64,000 nt of DNA from JAWKIW01 sp046331175 (GTDB taxonomy: Bacteria > Actinomycetota > Acidimicrobiia > Acidimicrobiales > Acidimicrobilacustridaceae), in NCBI GenBank assembly GCA_046331175.1, contig JAXLRI010000013.1, positions 83,596 to 147,595 on the forward strand. The letters are read 5' to 3'. How positions within the stretch are numbered: the stretch's first letter is position 1; every line of letters begins with the position of its first letter. The position numbers and the translations under genes were made by a program. A model generated the notes under the pieces. That model saw nothing but the letters and a program-made list of their open reading frames with translations. It was not told the DNA's origin and made no database searches. Positions 7,230 to 14,757 of this stretch are shown here, piece by piece.

Positions 7230-9023
7230 TCAGCCGGTGGTGCCGCGGCTGACCATGCCGGTCGGCACCGCGAACACGGCGACCGGGCGGGTGCCGGCGG
7301 CCACCTCGTCAGGGCCGGGCCAGGCGCGGGCGACCGGCACCGCGAAGGACCGCGCCGACCAGCGGGCGATGGCGTCGTCGCCCTCGGCGACGACGAGCTC
7401 GACGGCCGGCGCGGGTGTGCCGATCTCGTGGCCGGGCACGAACACCCGACCCCACCAACCGGGCAGCTCGACCTCGGTCCCGTGGCGGTCCACCGCCGCG
7501 GCGACCCCGGCGTACCAGGTGGGCAGACCGGTGCCGTCGCCGTGCACGGCCACGCGGCCGGGTGCGGCGGCGTCGAGCCAGGGCTCGAGCCCGTCGCGCA
7601 ACCGGGCCATCATCGGCCCGTCCGCCTCGCGCGGCAGGGGGGCGTCGACCGCGCCCACCGCCGTCCACGCCCCGAGCCCGATCACGACCACCGCCACGAC
7701 GACCGCCGCCGGTCGGGCCGACCGGGTGGCGACGGCCGGTCGCCAGGTGGCCACCGCCCGGGCTGCCGCGGCGCCGGCGAGGGCGACCAGGAGGGTGGCC
7801 GGCGCCCACGCCGGGCGGACGAGCCACGGATAGGCGGGCCCGACGATGGCGGCCAGCCCGACGCCGGTCGCCACCAGGCCCACCGCGGCGGTGACGGCGC
7901 CGACCCCACCGTCGGCCCAGCGGGTGCGCCGGGCGACCACGCCGACGCCGGCGAGCAGCCCCAGCGGCAGGAGCAGCCACATCGGGGTGGCCGGCTCGAC
8001 GGCCCCGGGCACCACCACGGGCTCGCCGAAGCCGAGCCATGCCGGGCGGCCGGTCGCCCGGGCGAGCAGGCCCACGCCGTCGGCCCGCACCCGGCCGCCG
8101 GCCTCCAGGGCGCCCGGCGTGCCGTCGGCGGTCGTCGCCGTGGTGAGGTCGTCCCCGTACCCCTGGACGATCGCGGCGAGGTTGCCCCGCTCGGCGGTCA
8201 GCTGCTGGGCGATGGGCAGCGCCCACAGGACGACCACCACGCCGGCGCTCACCAGGCCGACGGCCAGGGGGCGAGCGCGCCTGGGGCCGGGGGTGGTCGG
8301 GTCGGCCTCGTCGACGTCCGATCGGCGGCGGCGGGCGACGCGCCAGGTCGCAACGGTGGCGCTCCAGACCACCAGGGCGGCCGCGAGCGGGAGGTAGCCG
8401 AGGTGGCACTGCACGGTGAACGAGGCCACGGCCAGCCCGACCGGGATCGACCACCGGCCGCCCCGAGCCACGTCCCACGCGAGGAACACCAGCAGGACGC
8501 TCGGCAGCAGCGCAGCCCACGGGTTCCACGGGTTCACGAGCAGGTCGACGCCGAGGGCGTGCACGAGGAGCGCCAGCACCAGGCCGGTGGAGGCCGCCAT
8601 GGCCGTCCCGCCCCGCCGCCGGGCGATCCACCACGCCCCGAACACGGCGGCGGCGTCGAGGGCGGCCACGCCGAGCAGCAGGCCGTTGGGGCCGCCGGCC
8701 AGCCGGTCGGGGAGGGCGAGCACCCAGGCGAGCGCCGGTCCGGGGTGGTTCCAGCCGAACCGGGAGTAGGCGCCGACGAGCGGCCCGTGGGCCGAGCCCA
8801 CGTCGGTCACCGACACCTCGATGGCGGCCCAGTCCGAGACCGGCTCCCACCGACGGGACGCGGCCAGGCCCAGCGCGGCGACGAAGGGCAGGGCCAACCC
8901 CGCGGCCAGGGCGAGGCCGAACCGGTCGGCGCGACGAGCAGCACCGGTGCCGTCGTCGGTCGCCCCGGTCGGGTGCGGATCGGTCACGGGCACCGGGTCG
9001 GGTTCGGGCACCGGGTCGGGCAC
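7230..9023 (-). CDS. polytopic membrane protein, GT-C glycosyltransferase-like
   Basis: 597-residue multi-spanning membrane protein with roughly ten or more hydrophobic segments. After a Pro/Asp-rich cytoplasmic start, the first helix (LALAAGLALPFVAALGLAAS) is followed by a loop with an acidic pair (SDWAAIEVSVTDVGS) and FGWNHPGPALAW. This resembles the first periplasmic loop of GT-C fold lipid-linked sugar transferases, where an Asp is catalytic. A soluble C-terminal domain (about 460-597) follows the last helix. The sugar and acceptor are unknown. The GTG start lies 22 nt after the M20 peptidase stop, so the two are probably one operon. It could equally be an uncharacterised membrane protein without transferase activity. 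Confidence 0.65.
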   Translation of the reverse strand: MPDPVPEPDPVPVTDPHPTGATDDGTGAARRADRFGLALAAGLALPFVAALGLAASRRWEPVSDWAAIEVSVTDVGSAHGPLVGAYSRFGWNHPGPALAWVLALPDRLAGGPNGLLLGVAALDAAAVFGAWWIARRRGGTAMAASTGLVLALLVHALGVDLLVNPWNPWAALLPSVLLVFLAWDVARGGRWSIPVGLAVASFTVQCHLGYLPLAAALVVWSATVATWRVARRRRSDVDEADPTTPGPRRARPLAVGLVSAGVVVVLWALPIAQQLTAERGNLAAIVQGYGDDLTTATTADGTPGALEAGGRVRADGVGLLARATGRPAWLGFGEPVVVPGAVEPATPMWLLLPLGLLAGVGVVARRTRWADGGVGAVTAAVGLVATGVGLAAIVGPAYPWLVRPAWAPATLLVALAGAAAARAVATWRPAVATRSARPAAVVVAVVVIGLGAWTAVGAVDAPLPREADGPMMARLRDGLEPWLDAAAPGRVAVHGDGTGLPTWYAGVAAAVDRHGTEVELPGWWGRVFVPGHEIGTPAPAVELVVAEGDDAIARWSARSFAVPVARAWPGPDEVAAGTRPVAVFAVPTGMVSRGTTG

Positions 9024-9045
9024 GGGCGTCGTCCCGGTCCGGGCC

Positions 9046-10470
9046 TCAGCCCCGGGTGGCGTGGGCGTGGAGGGTGGCGGCGACGCTGACGGTGAGGTGG
9101 CGGGCGGCCGGGACGTGCAGGAACTCGTTGGGCCCGTGGGCGTTGGAGGCGGGGCCGAGCACGCCGGTCACCAGGAACTGCGCGGCGGGGAAGCGCGCCC
9201 CCAGCATCGCCATGAACGGGATCGAGCCACCGATGCCCATGGCCGCCACGGGGGCGCCGTAGGTGGCGGTGGAGGCCGCCGCGGTCACCTCGGCCAGCCA
9301 CGGGGCGGTCGGCGGTGCGTCCCAGCCGGCCATGGTCCCGAACACCTCGAAGCGCACGTCGGCCCCGAACGGCGGGTCGGTCGTCAGCGCCTCGGTGATG
9401 GCGGCCACGGCGGCGTCGGGGTCGCACGACGGGGGCAACCGGAACGACAGCTCGAGCGAGGTGGACGGACGCAGCACCGCCCCGCCCGAGCCGATGGCGG
9501 GCAGCCCGTCGGCCGCGATCACGGTCAGGGTCGGCTCCCACGTGCGCCGTCGCACCAACGTGGCCACGTCGTCGACGTCGGGTCGGGCGCCGGCCACCAG
9601 CGGCAGGTCGAAGGCGGGGTCGTCGCCGAGCACGGCGGCCGCCTCGTCGATCTGGCGGACCCGTTCGGGTGGGATGGCGACGTGCAGGGCGTCGACGAGG
9701 ATCCGGCCGGTGGTGGCATCCTCGACCCGGTCGAGCAGCAGCCGGGCCAGGCGGAAGGTGTCGGGTGCCCCGGTGCTCATGCCCGAGTGGATGCCCTCGG
9801 TGAGCACCGACACCCGCAGGGCGCCGTCGACGACGCCGCGCAGCGACGTGGAGACCCACAAGCGGTCGTAGTCGCCGCAGCCCGAGTCGAGGGCGACGAC
9901 CAGGTCGACGGGCCCGAGGCGATCGGCTGCTGCCTCGATGTGGGCCGGGAGGTCGGGGCTGCCGCTCTCCTCGCTGGCCTCGATGAGCACGAGGCACCGG
10001 GCGTGCTCGCCGCCGGCCTCCTCGACCGCCCGCAGCGCCGTGAGGGCGGCGAAGGCGGAGTAGCCGTCGTCGGCGCCGCCCCGCCCGTAGAGGCGGTCGC
10101 CCTCGAGCACGGGCTCCCAAGGTCCGAGGCCGTCGCGCCAGCCCACCATGGGCGGCTGCTTGTCGAGGTGGCCGTAGAGCAGGACGGTGCCGTCGGCGGT
10201 GGCACCGGGCGTGGCGGGCACCTCGACCAGCACGACCGGCGTGCGGCCGGGCAGCTCGAGCACGTCGACGACCGCCTCGGCCGGGGCGTGGGCGGCGCAC
10301 CAGTCGCGCACCAGCGCCACGGCGGCGGCCATGTGGCCGTTGGCCTCCCAGTCGGGGTCGAAGATCGGCGAGACGTTCGGGATGCGGATGTAGTCGTGCA
10401 GCGTCGGCACGACCTCGTCGGCCCACCTCGCGTCGACGAACCGGCGGGCGGCGTCCAGGTCGAAGGTCAC
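9046..10470 (-). CDS. M20 family metallopeptidase (dipeptidase-like)
   Basis: 474-residue zinc peptidase of clan MH. The metal-site and catalytic motifs are all recognisable: LLYGHLDKQP (His ligand and Asp), GRGGADDGYS (bridging Asp), EASEESGSP (general-base Glu and Glu ligand), an Asp in ALDSGCGDYD and the late His of ASNAHGPNEF. The lid or dimerisation domain sits between about 200 and 320. Such enzymes trim dipeptides or acylated amino acids in the cytosol. GTG start at 10470, with TACACT 7 nt upstream. It is transcribed divergently from the LLM oxidoreductase across only 23 bp, with the membrane protein gene downstream. Confidence 0.9.
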   Translation of the reverse strand: MTFDLDAARRFVDARWADEVVPTLHDYIRIPNVSPIFDPDWEANGHMAAAVALVRDWCAAHAPAEAVVDVLELPGRTPVVLVEVPATPGATADGTVLLYGHLDKQPPMVGWRDGLGPWEPVLEGDRLYGRGGADDGYSAFAALTALRAVEEAGGEHARCLVLIEASEESGSPDLPAHIEAAADRLGPVDLVVALDSGCGDYDRLWVSTSLRGVVDGALRVSVLTEGIHSGMSTGAPDTFRLARLLLDRVEDATTGRILVDALHVAIPPERVRQIDEAAAVLGDDPAFDLPLVAGARPDVDDVATLVRRRTWEPTLTVIAADGLPAIGSGGAVLRPSTSLELSFRLPPSCDPDAAVAAITEALTTDPPFGADVRFEVFGTMAGWDAPPTAPWLAEVTAAASTATYGAPVAAMGIGGSIPFMAMLGARFPAAQFLVTGVLGPASNAHGPNEFLHVPAARHLTVSVAATLHAHATRG

Positions 10471-10477
10471 GGCGGCG

Positions 10478-10487
10478 AGTGTAGGTT
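10478..10487. promoter_or_regulatory. overlapping divergent -10 elements (TACACT minus, TAGGTT plus)
   Basis: Within AGTGTAGGTT, the minus-strand hexamer TACACT (10478-10483) serves the M20 gene at 10470, and the plus-strand hexamer TAGGTT (10482-10487) serves the oxidoreductase at 10494. They share the central TA. Gaps to the start codons are 7 and 6 nt, and the whole intergenic space is 23 bp. Confidence 0.55.
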
Positions 10488-10493
10488 TGCCCG

Positions 10494-11468
10494 ATGGCCG
10501 ACCCCGTGTCCCGCTACGGCATGACGATCCCCTTCGACCGGGTCCCGCTGCACGACCAGCGGGAGTGGATCGAGGAGCTGGCCGACCTCGGCTACACCGA
10601 CGTGTGGTCCTCCGAGGCCAACGGCGCCGACGGCTTCACCCCGCTGGCCCTGGCGTCGGTGTGGGCCCCGTCGCTGCGGCTCGGCAACGCCATCATCCCG
10701 GCCTTCACCCGTGGACCCGCCTGCTTCGCCCAGTCGGTGGCCTCGCTGGCCGACGCCGCCCCGGGCCGGTTCGTGCTCGGGATCGGCACGTCGTCCAACG
10801 TCATCGTCGAGCGCTGGAACGGCATCCCGTTCGACAAGCCCTACCAGCGCACCCGCGACATGGTCCGCTTCCTTCGGGCGGCGCTGGCGGGGGAGAAGGT
10901 GAGCGAGGAGTACGAGACGTTCTCGGTCTCGGGGTTCAAGCTCGGCATCCGCCCCGAGCAGCCCGTGCCGATCCTGGTGGCGGCCCTGCGCGAGGGGATG
11001 CTCAAGCTCGCCGGCCGCGAGGGCGACGGCGCCATCATCAACTGGCTGTCGGCCGACGACGTCGCCACGGTCGCACCCATCGTGCGCCAGTACGGCGAGG
11101 ACAAGGAGATCGTCGCCCGCATCTTCGTGGCGCCCGTCGACGACCGCGAGGCCGTGCTGCCCATGGGCAAGTTCGCCATCGCCGCCTACCTGAGCGTGCC
11201 CGTCTACGCCGAGTTCCACCGGTGGCTGGGCCGCGAGGAGATGCTCGCCACGTTCTGGGAGCGGTGGGCGGCCAAGGACCGCCAGGGCGCCCTCGAGGCC
11301 ATCCCCGACGAGCTGGTCGACCAGCTCATCGTCCACGGCAGCCCCGAGGCGTGCCGGGCCCACGTCCAGCGCTACGTCGACAACGGCGTCACCACGCCGG
11401 CCCTGGCCATCCTGCCCTTCCCCGGGGTCGACCAGCGCCAGGCCATCCGCGACCTCGCCCCGCGCTGA
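10494..11468 (+). CDS. LLM-class F420-dependent oxidoreductase
   Basis: 324-residue TIM-barrel protein of the luciferase-like monooxygenase superfamily, subgroup predicted to use coenzyme F420. Seen: the N-terminal strand YGMTIPF, GYTDVWSSEANGADGF, the loop RLGNAIIPAFTRGPACFAQSVASL, GRFVLGIGTSSNVIVERWNG and PVPILVAALREGMLKLAG. Such enzymes transfer hydride from reduced F420 to an unknown substrate. The related gene at 18323 shares the GIGTSS/GISSPVVVxRWHG signature, so both belong to the same subgroup. ATG start with TAGGTT at 6 nt, leaderless. A stem-loop follows the stop codon at 11522-11553. Confidence 0.85.
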   Translation: MADPVSRYGMTIPFDRVPLHDQREWIEELADLGYTDVWSSEANGADGFTPLALASVWAPSLRLGNAIIPAFTRGPACFAQSVASLADAAPGRFVLGIGTSSNVIVERWNGIPFDKPYQRTRDMVRFLRAALAGEKVSEEYETFSVSGFKLGIRPEQPVPILVAALREGMLKLAGREGDGAIINWLSADDVATVAPIVRQYGEDKEIVARIFVAPVDDREAVLPMGKFAIAAYLSVPVYAEFHRWLGREEMLATFWERWAAKDRQGALEAIPDELVDQLIVHGSPEACRAHVQRYVDNGVTTPALAILPFPGVDQRQAIRDLAPR

Positions 11469-11521
11469 CCGGCCTCGGGGCCGCCCCAGCCTGGCCTCGG
11501 ACCCGCCTGCCGTGGCGGGGC

Positions 11522-11553
11522 CGACGCCGCGCACGGCGCTTCGGCCGGCGTCG
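11522..11553 (+). terminator. possible stem-loop terminator after the LLM gene
   Basis: CGACGCCG (11522-11529) pairs with CGGCGTCG (11546-11553). The loop contains a TTCG tetraloop-like core. There is no T-tract, so it would be an atypical GC-rich terminator. Confidence 0.3.
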
Positions 11554-11604
11554 CGTGGTCGTCCGGCCCTGCCCCGGCGGGTCGGGAGGGCGCACGGTCG
11601 AGCC

Positions 11605-12744
11605 ATGACGACACGACGGGAACCCCAGCCGCGCTCCTCGACCCGCCCCCGACGAGGTCGGCTCGGGGTCCTGGTGGCGGCCGCAGCCCTCATCGCCCTG
11701 GTCGTCGTCGCCGGGCCCCCGACCGCGTCGCCGGCGGGGACGTCGGCCCCGTCCACGACGGTGACGACCCCCGGCTCGGGGACCGGGCGGGCGCTGCTCA
11801 CCGACGTCGGCCTGGCCGCCGGCTCGTCGGTCGTCGGTCGGGCCACCTTCACCTTCGCCGACCCGGTCGTGCCGGCCGTGCGGGTGCAGCGGATCGCCGG
11901 GCCGGCGATCCTGTCGCCGTCGGGCACCCCGGTCGCGGTGAACGGTGATGCGCTGCTCTCGGTCGTCCTGGCCGACGCCACCGCCTTCGACACCGGCACC
12001 TGCATCGCTCCCGCCGGCCCCGCGCCGGGCCCCGGCGAGGCGGCGATCGGCGTGGGGTTCACGTGCGCGTCCCCGGCGCCGGCGCCCTGGCCGGTGGTGC
12101 GCGTCGCCCGGGTCGTCCCCACGCCGCTCGACGACACCGCCCGGCTCACCGCCGCCGTCAGCCTGGTGCTCGCCGGTCCGACCGCGGGCGAGCAGGCCGC
12201 CGGGTTCTCGTCGCCGTTCTCGGCCGCCACCGCGGGCACCCTGACCTCCGTGGCGATCCTCGCCGGCACGGCCACCGTCGACCTCGCTCCGGCCCTGACC
12301 GCGGCGCTGCCGGCCCCCGACGGCGACGCGGTGGCCCGCGGGCTCGACGGGACCCTGGCGCAGGTGCCCGGCCTGGTCGGCGCCCGCTACACGATCGGTG
12401 GCAGCTGCGCCGCGTTCACGGCGTGGTCCGGGTTGGCGTCGTGCGACCGCACCCAGCAGCAGCTGGTCACGGCGTCGATCGTGCCCACCTACCGGGGCCC
12501 GGCCCGGGTCGAGCCCCCGGCGGGCGGCGCCGGGCCCATCACCGAGGCCGTCGCCACCGAGGACTTCGAGGCGCAGCTCGGCTGGGTGTTGGGCGTCGAC
12601 GTCCCCGCCGGCCAGGACGTGGTGGCCACCGCGGTGGTGTCGGGCGCCGATCGCACCGTCGTCGTGACCGTCTCGCTGGTGCCCGCGCCGACCACCACGA
12701 CGACCACCCCGCCCGCGCCGGTCACCGCCTCGTTCACCGGGTGA
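11605..12744 (+). CDS. membrane-anchored protein with GerMN-like domain
   Basis: 379-residue exported protein. An Arg-rich N terminus is followed by one hydrophobic helix (LGVLVAAAALIALVVVAGP, about 20-38) and a Ser/Thr/Pro linker. In the C-terminal half, about residues 195-290 read as a GerMN-like module: LAGPTAGEQAAGFSSPF, then strands TLTSVAILAGTATVDLA, a helix DAVARGLDGTLAQVPG and VGARYTIGG. GerMN domains occur in actinobacterial lipoproteins such as the LpqB family and are thought to bind cell-wall material, but their activity is not established. It ends with a Thr/Pro-rich tail. The ATG at 11605 was chosen because the basic N-region and signal begin there. Confidence 0.65.
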   Translation: MTTRREPQPRSSTRPRRGRLGVLVAAAALIALVVVAGPPTASPAGTSAPSTTVTTPGSGTGRALLTDVGLAAGSSVVGRATFTFADPVVPAVRVQRIAGPAILSPSGTPVAVNGDALLSVVLADATAFDTGTCIAPAGPAPGPGEAAIGVGFTCASPAPAPWPVVRVARVVPTPLDDTARLTAAVSLVLAGPTAGEQAAGFSSPFSAATAGTLTSVAILAGTATVDLAPALTAALPAPDGDAVARGLDGTLAQVPGLVGARYTIGGSCAAFTAWSGLASCDRTQQQLVTASIVPTYRGPARVEPPAGGAGPITEAVATEDFEAQLGWVLGVDVPAGQDVVATAVVSGADRTVVVTVSLVPAPTTTTTTPPAPVTASFTG

Positions 12745-12791
12745 GCCCGCGCGGGCGCCGGCGGCCCCTGCGCTGAGCGCCGAGGACGGGC

Positions 12792-13433
12792 TCAGGCCGG
12801 TGGGCGGAGCATGGCGTCGAAGGCCGCGACCACGCCGACGAGGTGGCGCTCGGTGGCCATGCCCCCGGACTGCACCGTCGACATCAGCAGGGCCACGACG
12901 ATCGACTCGAGGCCGGCGCTGAGCACGGTCGCGTCGACGTCGCCCCGGATGTCGCCGGCCGCCTGGGCGACGACGAGCCGCTCGGCCAGCTGGGCCGAGA
13001 AGCGCTCGATGGCCGGCAGCCCGACGAGGCGGGGCAGGGCCTCGGGCTCCTGGCCGGCGAGGACGCGCTTGGCCAGCGGGTGCGACTCGAGGCCGACGAC
13101 CAGGTGCACGATGGTGGACGGCAGCAGCTGGTCGATCGTGGTCTCGGCGACCTGGACCAGCGTGTCGTCGAGCAAGGCGGAGGCGTCGGCATCGACGGCG
13201 GCCGCGAACAGCGCGTCCTTGCCGTCGAAGTACGCGTAGGCGGCGGCCTGGGTGAGGCCGGCCTCGCGGGCGATCTCGGAGACGGAGGTGGCGCGGAAGC
13301 CCCGGCGGCCGAAGCGCTCGACGGCGATCTCGAGCAGGCGGCGCCGGGTGCGCTCGCCCTTGGTCTCGGTCCGCTCCCCGTCGTCGCCCGCGGATGCGGC
13401 GGCATCGGTCAGGCGCTCGGCGAGGTCGGTCAC
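12792..13433 (-). CDS. TetR family regulator (paralog 2)
   Basis: 213-residue TetR repressor-like protein. The helix-turn-helix lies at about residues 25-75 (RTRRRLLEIAVERFGRRGFR, then TSVSEIAREAGLTQAAAYAYF), followed by an all-helical ligand domain of ordinary size. It is a close paralog of the protein encoded just upstream at 13483-14157: the recognition segment SEIAREAGLTQAAAYAYF is identical and both end LRPPA. The start is GTG at 13433, set 6 nt after TACGGT. A 14-bp palindrome (CAACGA-AA-TCGTTG) sits directly upstream of that -10, the usual place for a self-repression operator. The ligand is unknown; fatty acyl-CoA is a guess from the many lipid genes nearby. Confidence 0.88.
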   Translation of the reverse strand: MTDLAERLTDAAASAGDDGERTETKGERTRRRLLEIAVERFGRRGFRATSVSEIAREAGLTQAAAYAYFDGKDALFAAAVDADASALLDDTLVQVAETTIDQLLPSTIVHLVVGLESHPLAKRVLAGQEPEALPRLVGLPAIERFSAQLAERLVVAQAAGDIRGDVDATVLSAGLESIVVALLMSTVQSGGMATERHLVGVVAAFDAMLRPPA

Positions 13434-13439
13434 CCCGTC

Positions 13440-13445
13440 ACCGTA
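13440..13445 (-). promoter_or_regulatory. -10 hexamer TACGGT of the downstream TetR gene
   Basis: TACGGT on the minus strand ends 6 nt before the GTG at 13433, giving a leaderless promoter inside the gap between the two TetR genes. Confidence 0.5.
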
Positions 13446-13459
13446 CAACGAAATCGTTG
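13446..13459. promoter_or_regulatory. palindromic operator candidate CAACGA-AA-TCGTTG
   Basis: Perfect 6-bp arms with a 2-nt spacer, immediately upstream of the -10 box of the TetR gene at 13433. The position between -35 and -10 is typical for autoregulating TetR repressors. The bound protein is inferred, not shown. Confidence 0.5.
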
Positions 13460-13482
13460 ATTCGGGAAGATCTATCGATTTT

Positions 13483-14157
13483 TCAGGCCGGTGGGCGCAG
13501 CACCGTGTCGAAGATCGAGAGCACGCCGAGCTGGCGGCGGGCCTCGGTGGAGCCCTCGACCTGGGTGACGCTGAGCAGCAGGCTGACGATGATCGCCTCG
13601 GCGCCGTTGGCGAACTGCTCGGCGTCGAGGTCGTCCCGGACCTCGCCGCGGGCCTGCGCGTCGCGGACCTTGTGCTCGATGAGGTGGGCGAGGTCGGTGA
13701 GCGCCGGCAGGTTGACCAGGCGGTGCAGCGCCTCGGGCTCCAGCCCCTGCAGCACCCGCTTGAGCAGGGCGTGGTCGTCGACCCCGCCGAGCAGGAAGAC
13801 CAGCAGCATCGGCACCAGCTGGGTGGCGGGCACCTCGGCCACCATGGCCCGGACGCGGTCGATGGTGGCGGCGGCGTCGGCGTCGACGGCGGCGTCGAAC
13901 AGGTTCTCCTTGGAGGAGAAGTAGGCGTAGGCGGCGGCCTGGGTGAGGCCCGCCTCGCGGGCGATCTCGGACACCGAGGTGGCCCGGTAGCCGCGTTCGC
14001 CGAACTTGTCGATGGCGATCTCGAGCAGGCGGCGCCGGGTGCGCTCGCCCTTGGTCTCGACCCGCTCGCCGTCGTCGCCGGCGTCGCCCGAGGCGACGGC
14101 GGCCGTCCCGGGGCCATCGCCCGAGGGGGCCGGGACGAGGTCGGTGCCGGTGGCCAT
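13483..14157 (-). CDS. TetR family regulator (paralog 1)
   Basis: 224-residue TetR-type regulator. After a poorly conserved Pro/Gly/Ala N terminus, the DNA-binding domain (about 35-85) reads ERTRRRLLEIAIDKFGERGYR and TSVSEIAREAGLTQAAAYAYF. The remainder is a helical effector domain ending VLRPPA. It is duplicated in the next gene downstream (12792-13433), which keeps the same recognition helix but diverges in the ligand pocket, suggesting two ligands acting on similar operators. ATG start at 14157 with TACGGT 8 nt upstream. A weak inverted sequence CGAT-A-ATCG (14193-14201) and a stronger TCAATAGG repeat (14218-14242) lie farther upstream. Confidence 0.88.
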   Translation of the reverse strand: MATGTDLVPAPSGDGPGTAAVASGDAGDDGERVETKGERTRRRLLEIAIDKFGERGYRATSVSEIAREAGLTQAAAYAYFSSKENLFDAAVDADAAATIDRVRAMVAEVPATQLVPMLLVFLLGGVDDHALLKRVLQGLEPEALHRLVNLPALTDLAHLIEHKVRDAQARGEVRDDLDAEQFANGAEAIIVSLLLSVTQVEGSTEARRQLGVLSIFDTVLRPPA

Positions 14158-14165
14158 CGCCGACC

Positions 14166-14171
14166 ACCGTA
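14166..14171 (-). promoter_or_regulatory. -10 hexamer TACGGT of the upstream TetR gene
   Basis: TACGGT on the minus strand ends 8 nt before the ATG at 14157. The same hexamer is used by the downstream paralog. Confidence 0.45.
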
Positions 14172-14217
14172 GTGCGGTGGGCGGCCGCGAATCGATAATC
14201 GTCCGGGATCTATCTAA

Positions 14218-14242
14218 TCAATAGGGTTATAGGACCTATTGA
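14218..14242. promoter_or_regulatory. inverted repeat TCAATAGG-N9-CCTATTGA
   Basis: 8-bp perfect arms with a 9-nt spacer, in an unusually AT-rich patch between the divergent TetR gene and a small gene. The spacer and right arm also make a second overlapping palindrome ATAGG-A-CCTAT. It is a good candidate operator for one of the adjacent TetR proteins or for the divergent small gene. Confidence 0.5.
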
Positions 14243-14274
14243 CTCGTCAAATCGACACCGGTTTGATGGTCGCC

Positions 14275-14541
14275 ATGGCAGACGAGGCCGTGCTGCAGCG
14301 ACAGACCCCCGACTGGCGCGACGCCGCCCACGGGATCGACGACGAGCTCGACCGGCTCCACCAGGCCGTGGCCGCCGCCCGCCGCCAGCGGGGGCGCGAC
14401 GCCGACGTGCTCGAGCCCGAGCTGGAGAACTTCCTGTCCGTCCTCGCCCACCCGCCGTCCTACGAGCAGGTCGTGGCGGCCAACCCGGGCTGGCGACAGG
14501 GCCACAACAGCTGGCGTGAGGCCATGGAGGCCACCGGCTGA
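14275..14541 (+). CDS. small hypothetical protein, 88 aa
   Basis: Not recognised. The product begins MADEAVLQRQTPDWRDAAHG, is highly charged (Asp/Arg/Glu) and helical in the middle (DDELDRLHQAVAAARRQRGR), and ends in a Trp-containing segment NPGWRQGHNSWREAMEATG. It is soluble by appearance. The frame also offers ATG at 14266 and TTG at 14239; I prefer 14275 because the protein-like sequence starts there, though no ribosome-binding site supports any choice. It is divergent from the TetR pair and may be controlled through the TCAATAGG palindrome at its 5-prime side. Nothing else can be said. Confidence 0.5.
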   Translation: MADEAVLQRQTPDWRDAAHGIDDELDRLHQAVAAARRQRGRDADVLEPELENFLSVLAHPPSYEQVVAANPGWRQGHNSWREAMEATG

Positions 14542-14757
14542 ACAAGATGGCATGTGAGGGAGCAGGTCCAGTGGCCGGCGCCCCCCGGGCAACCGGGTGG
14601 GCGCCGCCACCGGCCCGCACCGCTCGCCCACCGGCGTTCCGGCGCCGGCGCACCGCATGAGGGGCGGCGCGCCGGCGCCGGAGCCCTTTTCGGCCCCGGT
14701 GCGGATCCCCACCTCGTCCTGCTCGGCTGCTGGTCGACGCCGACGCGGCGCCGACCG

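Noticed and set aside
12745..12756. GCCCGCGCGGGC palindrome after the GerMN protein gene
   Set aside because: Perfect palindrome with no room for a loop beyond four bases; stem too short to call a terminator.
14542..14757. Possible small gene between the 88-aa protein and the DUF7064-like gene
   Set aside because: Both strands give only low-complexity Pro/Arg/Ala frames, and no ribosome-binding site or -10 element was found.
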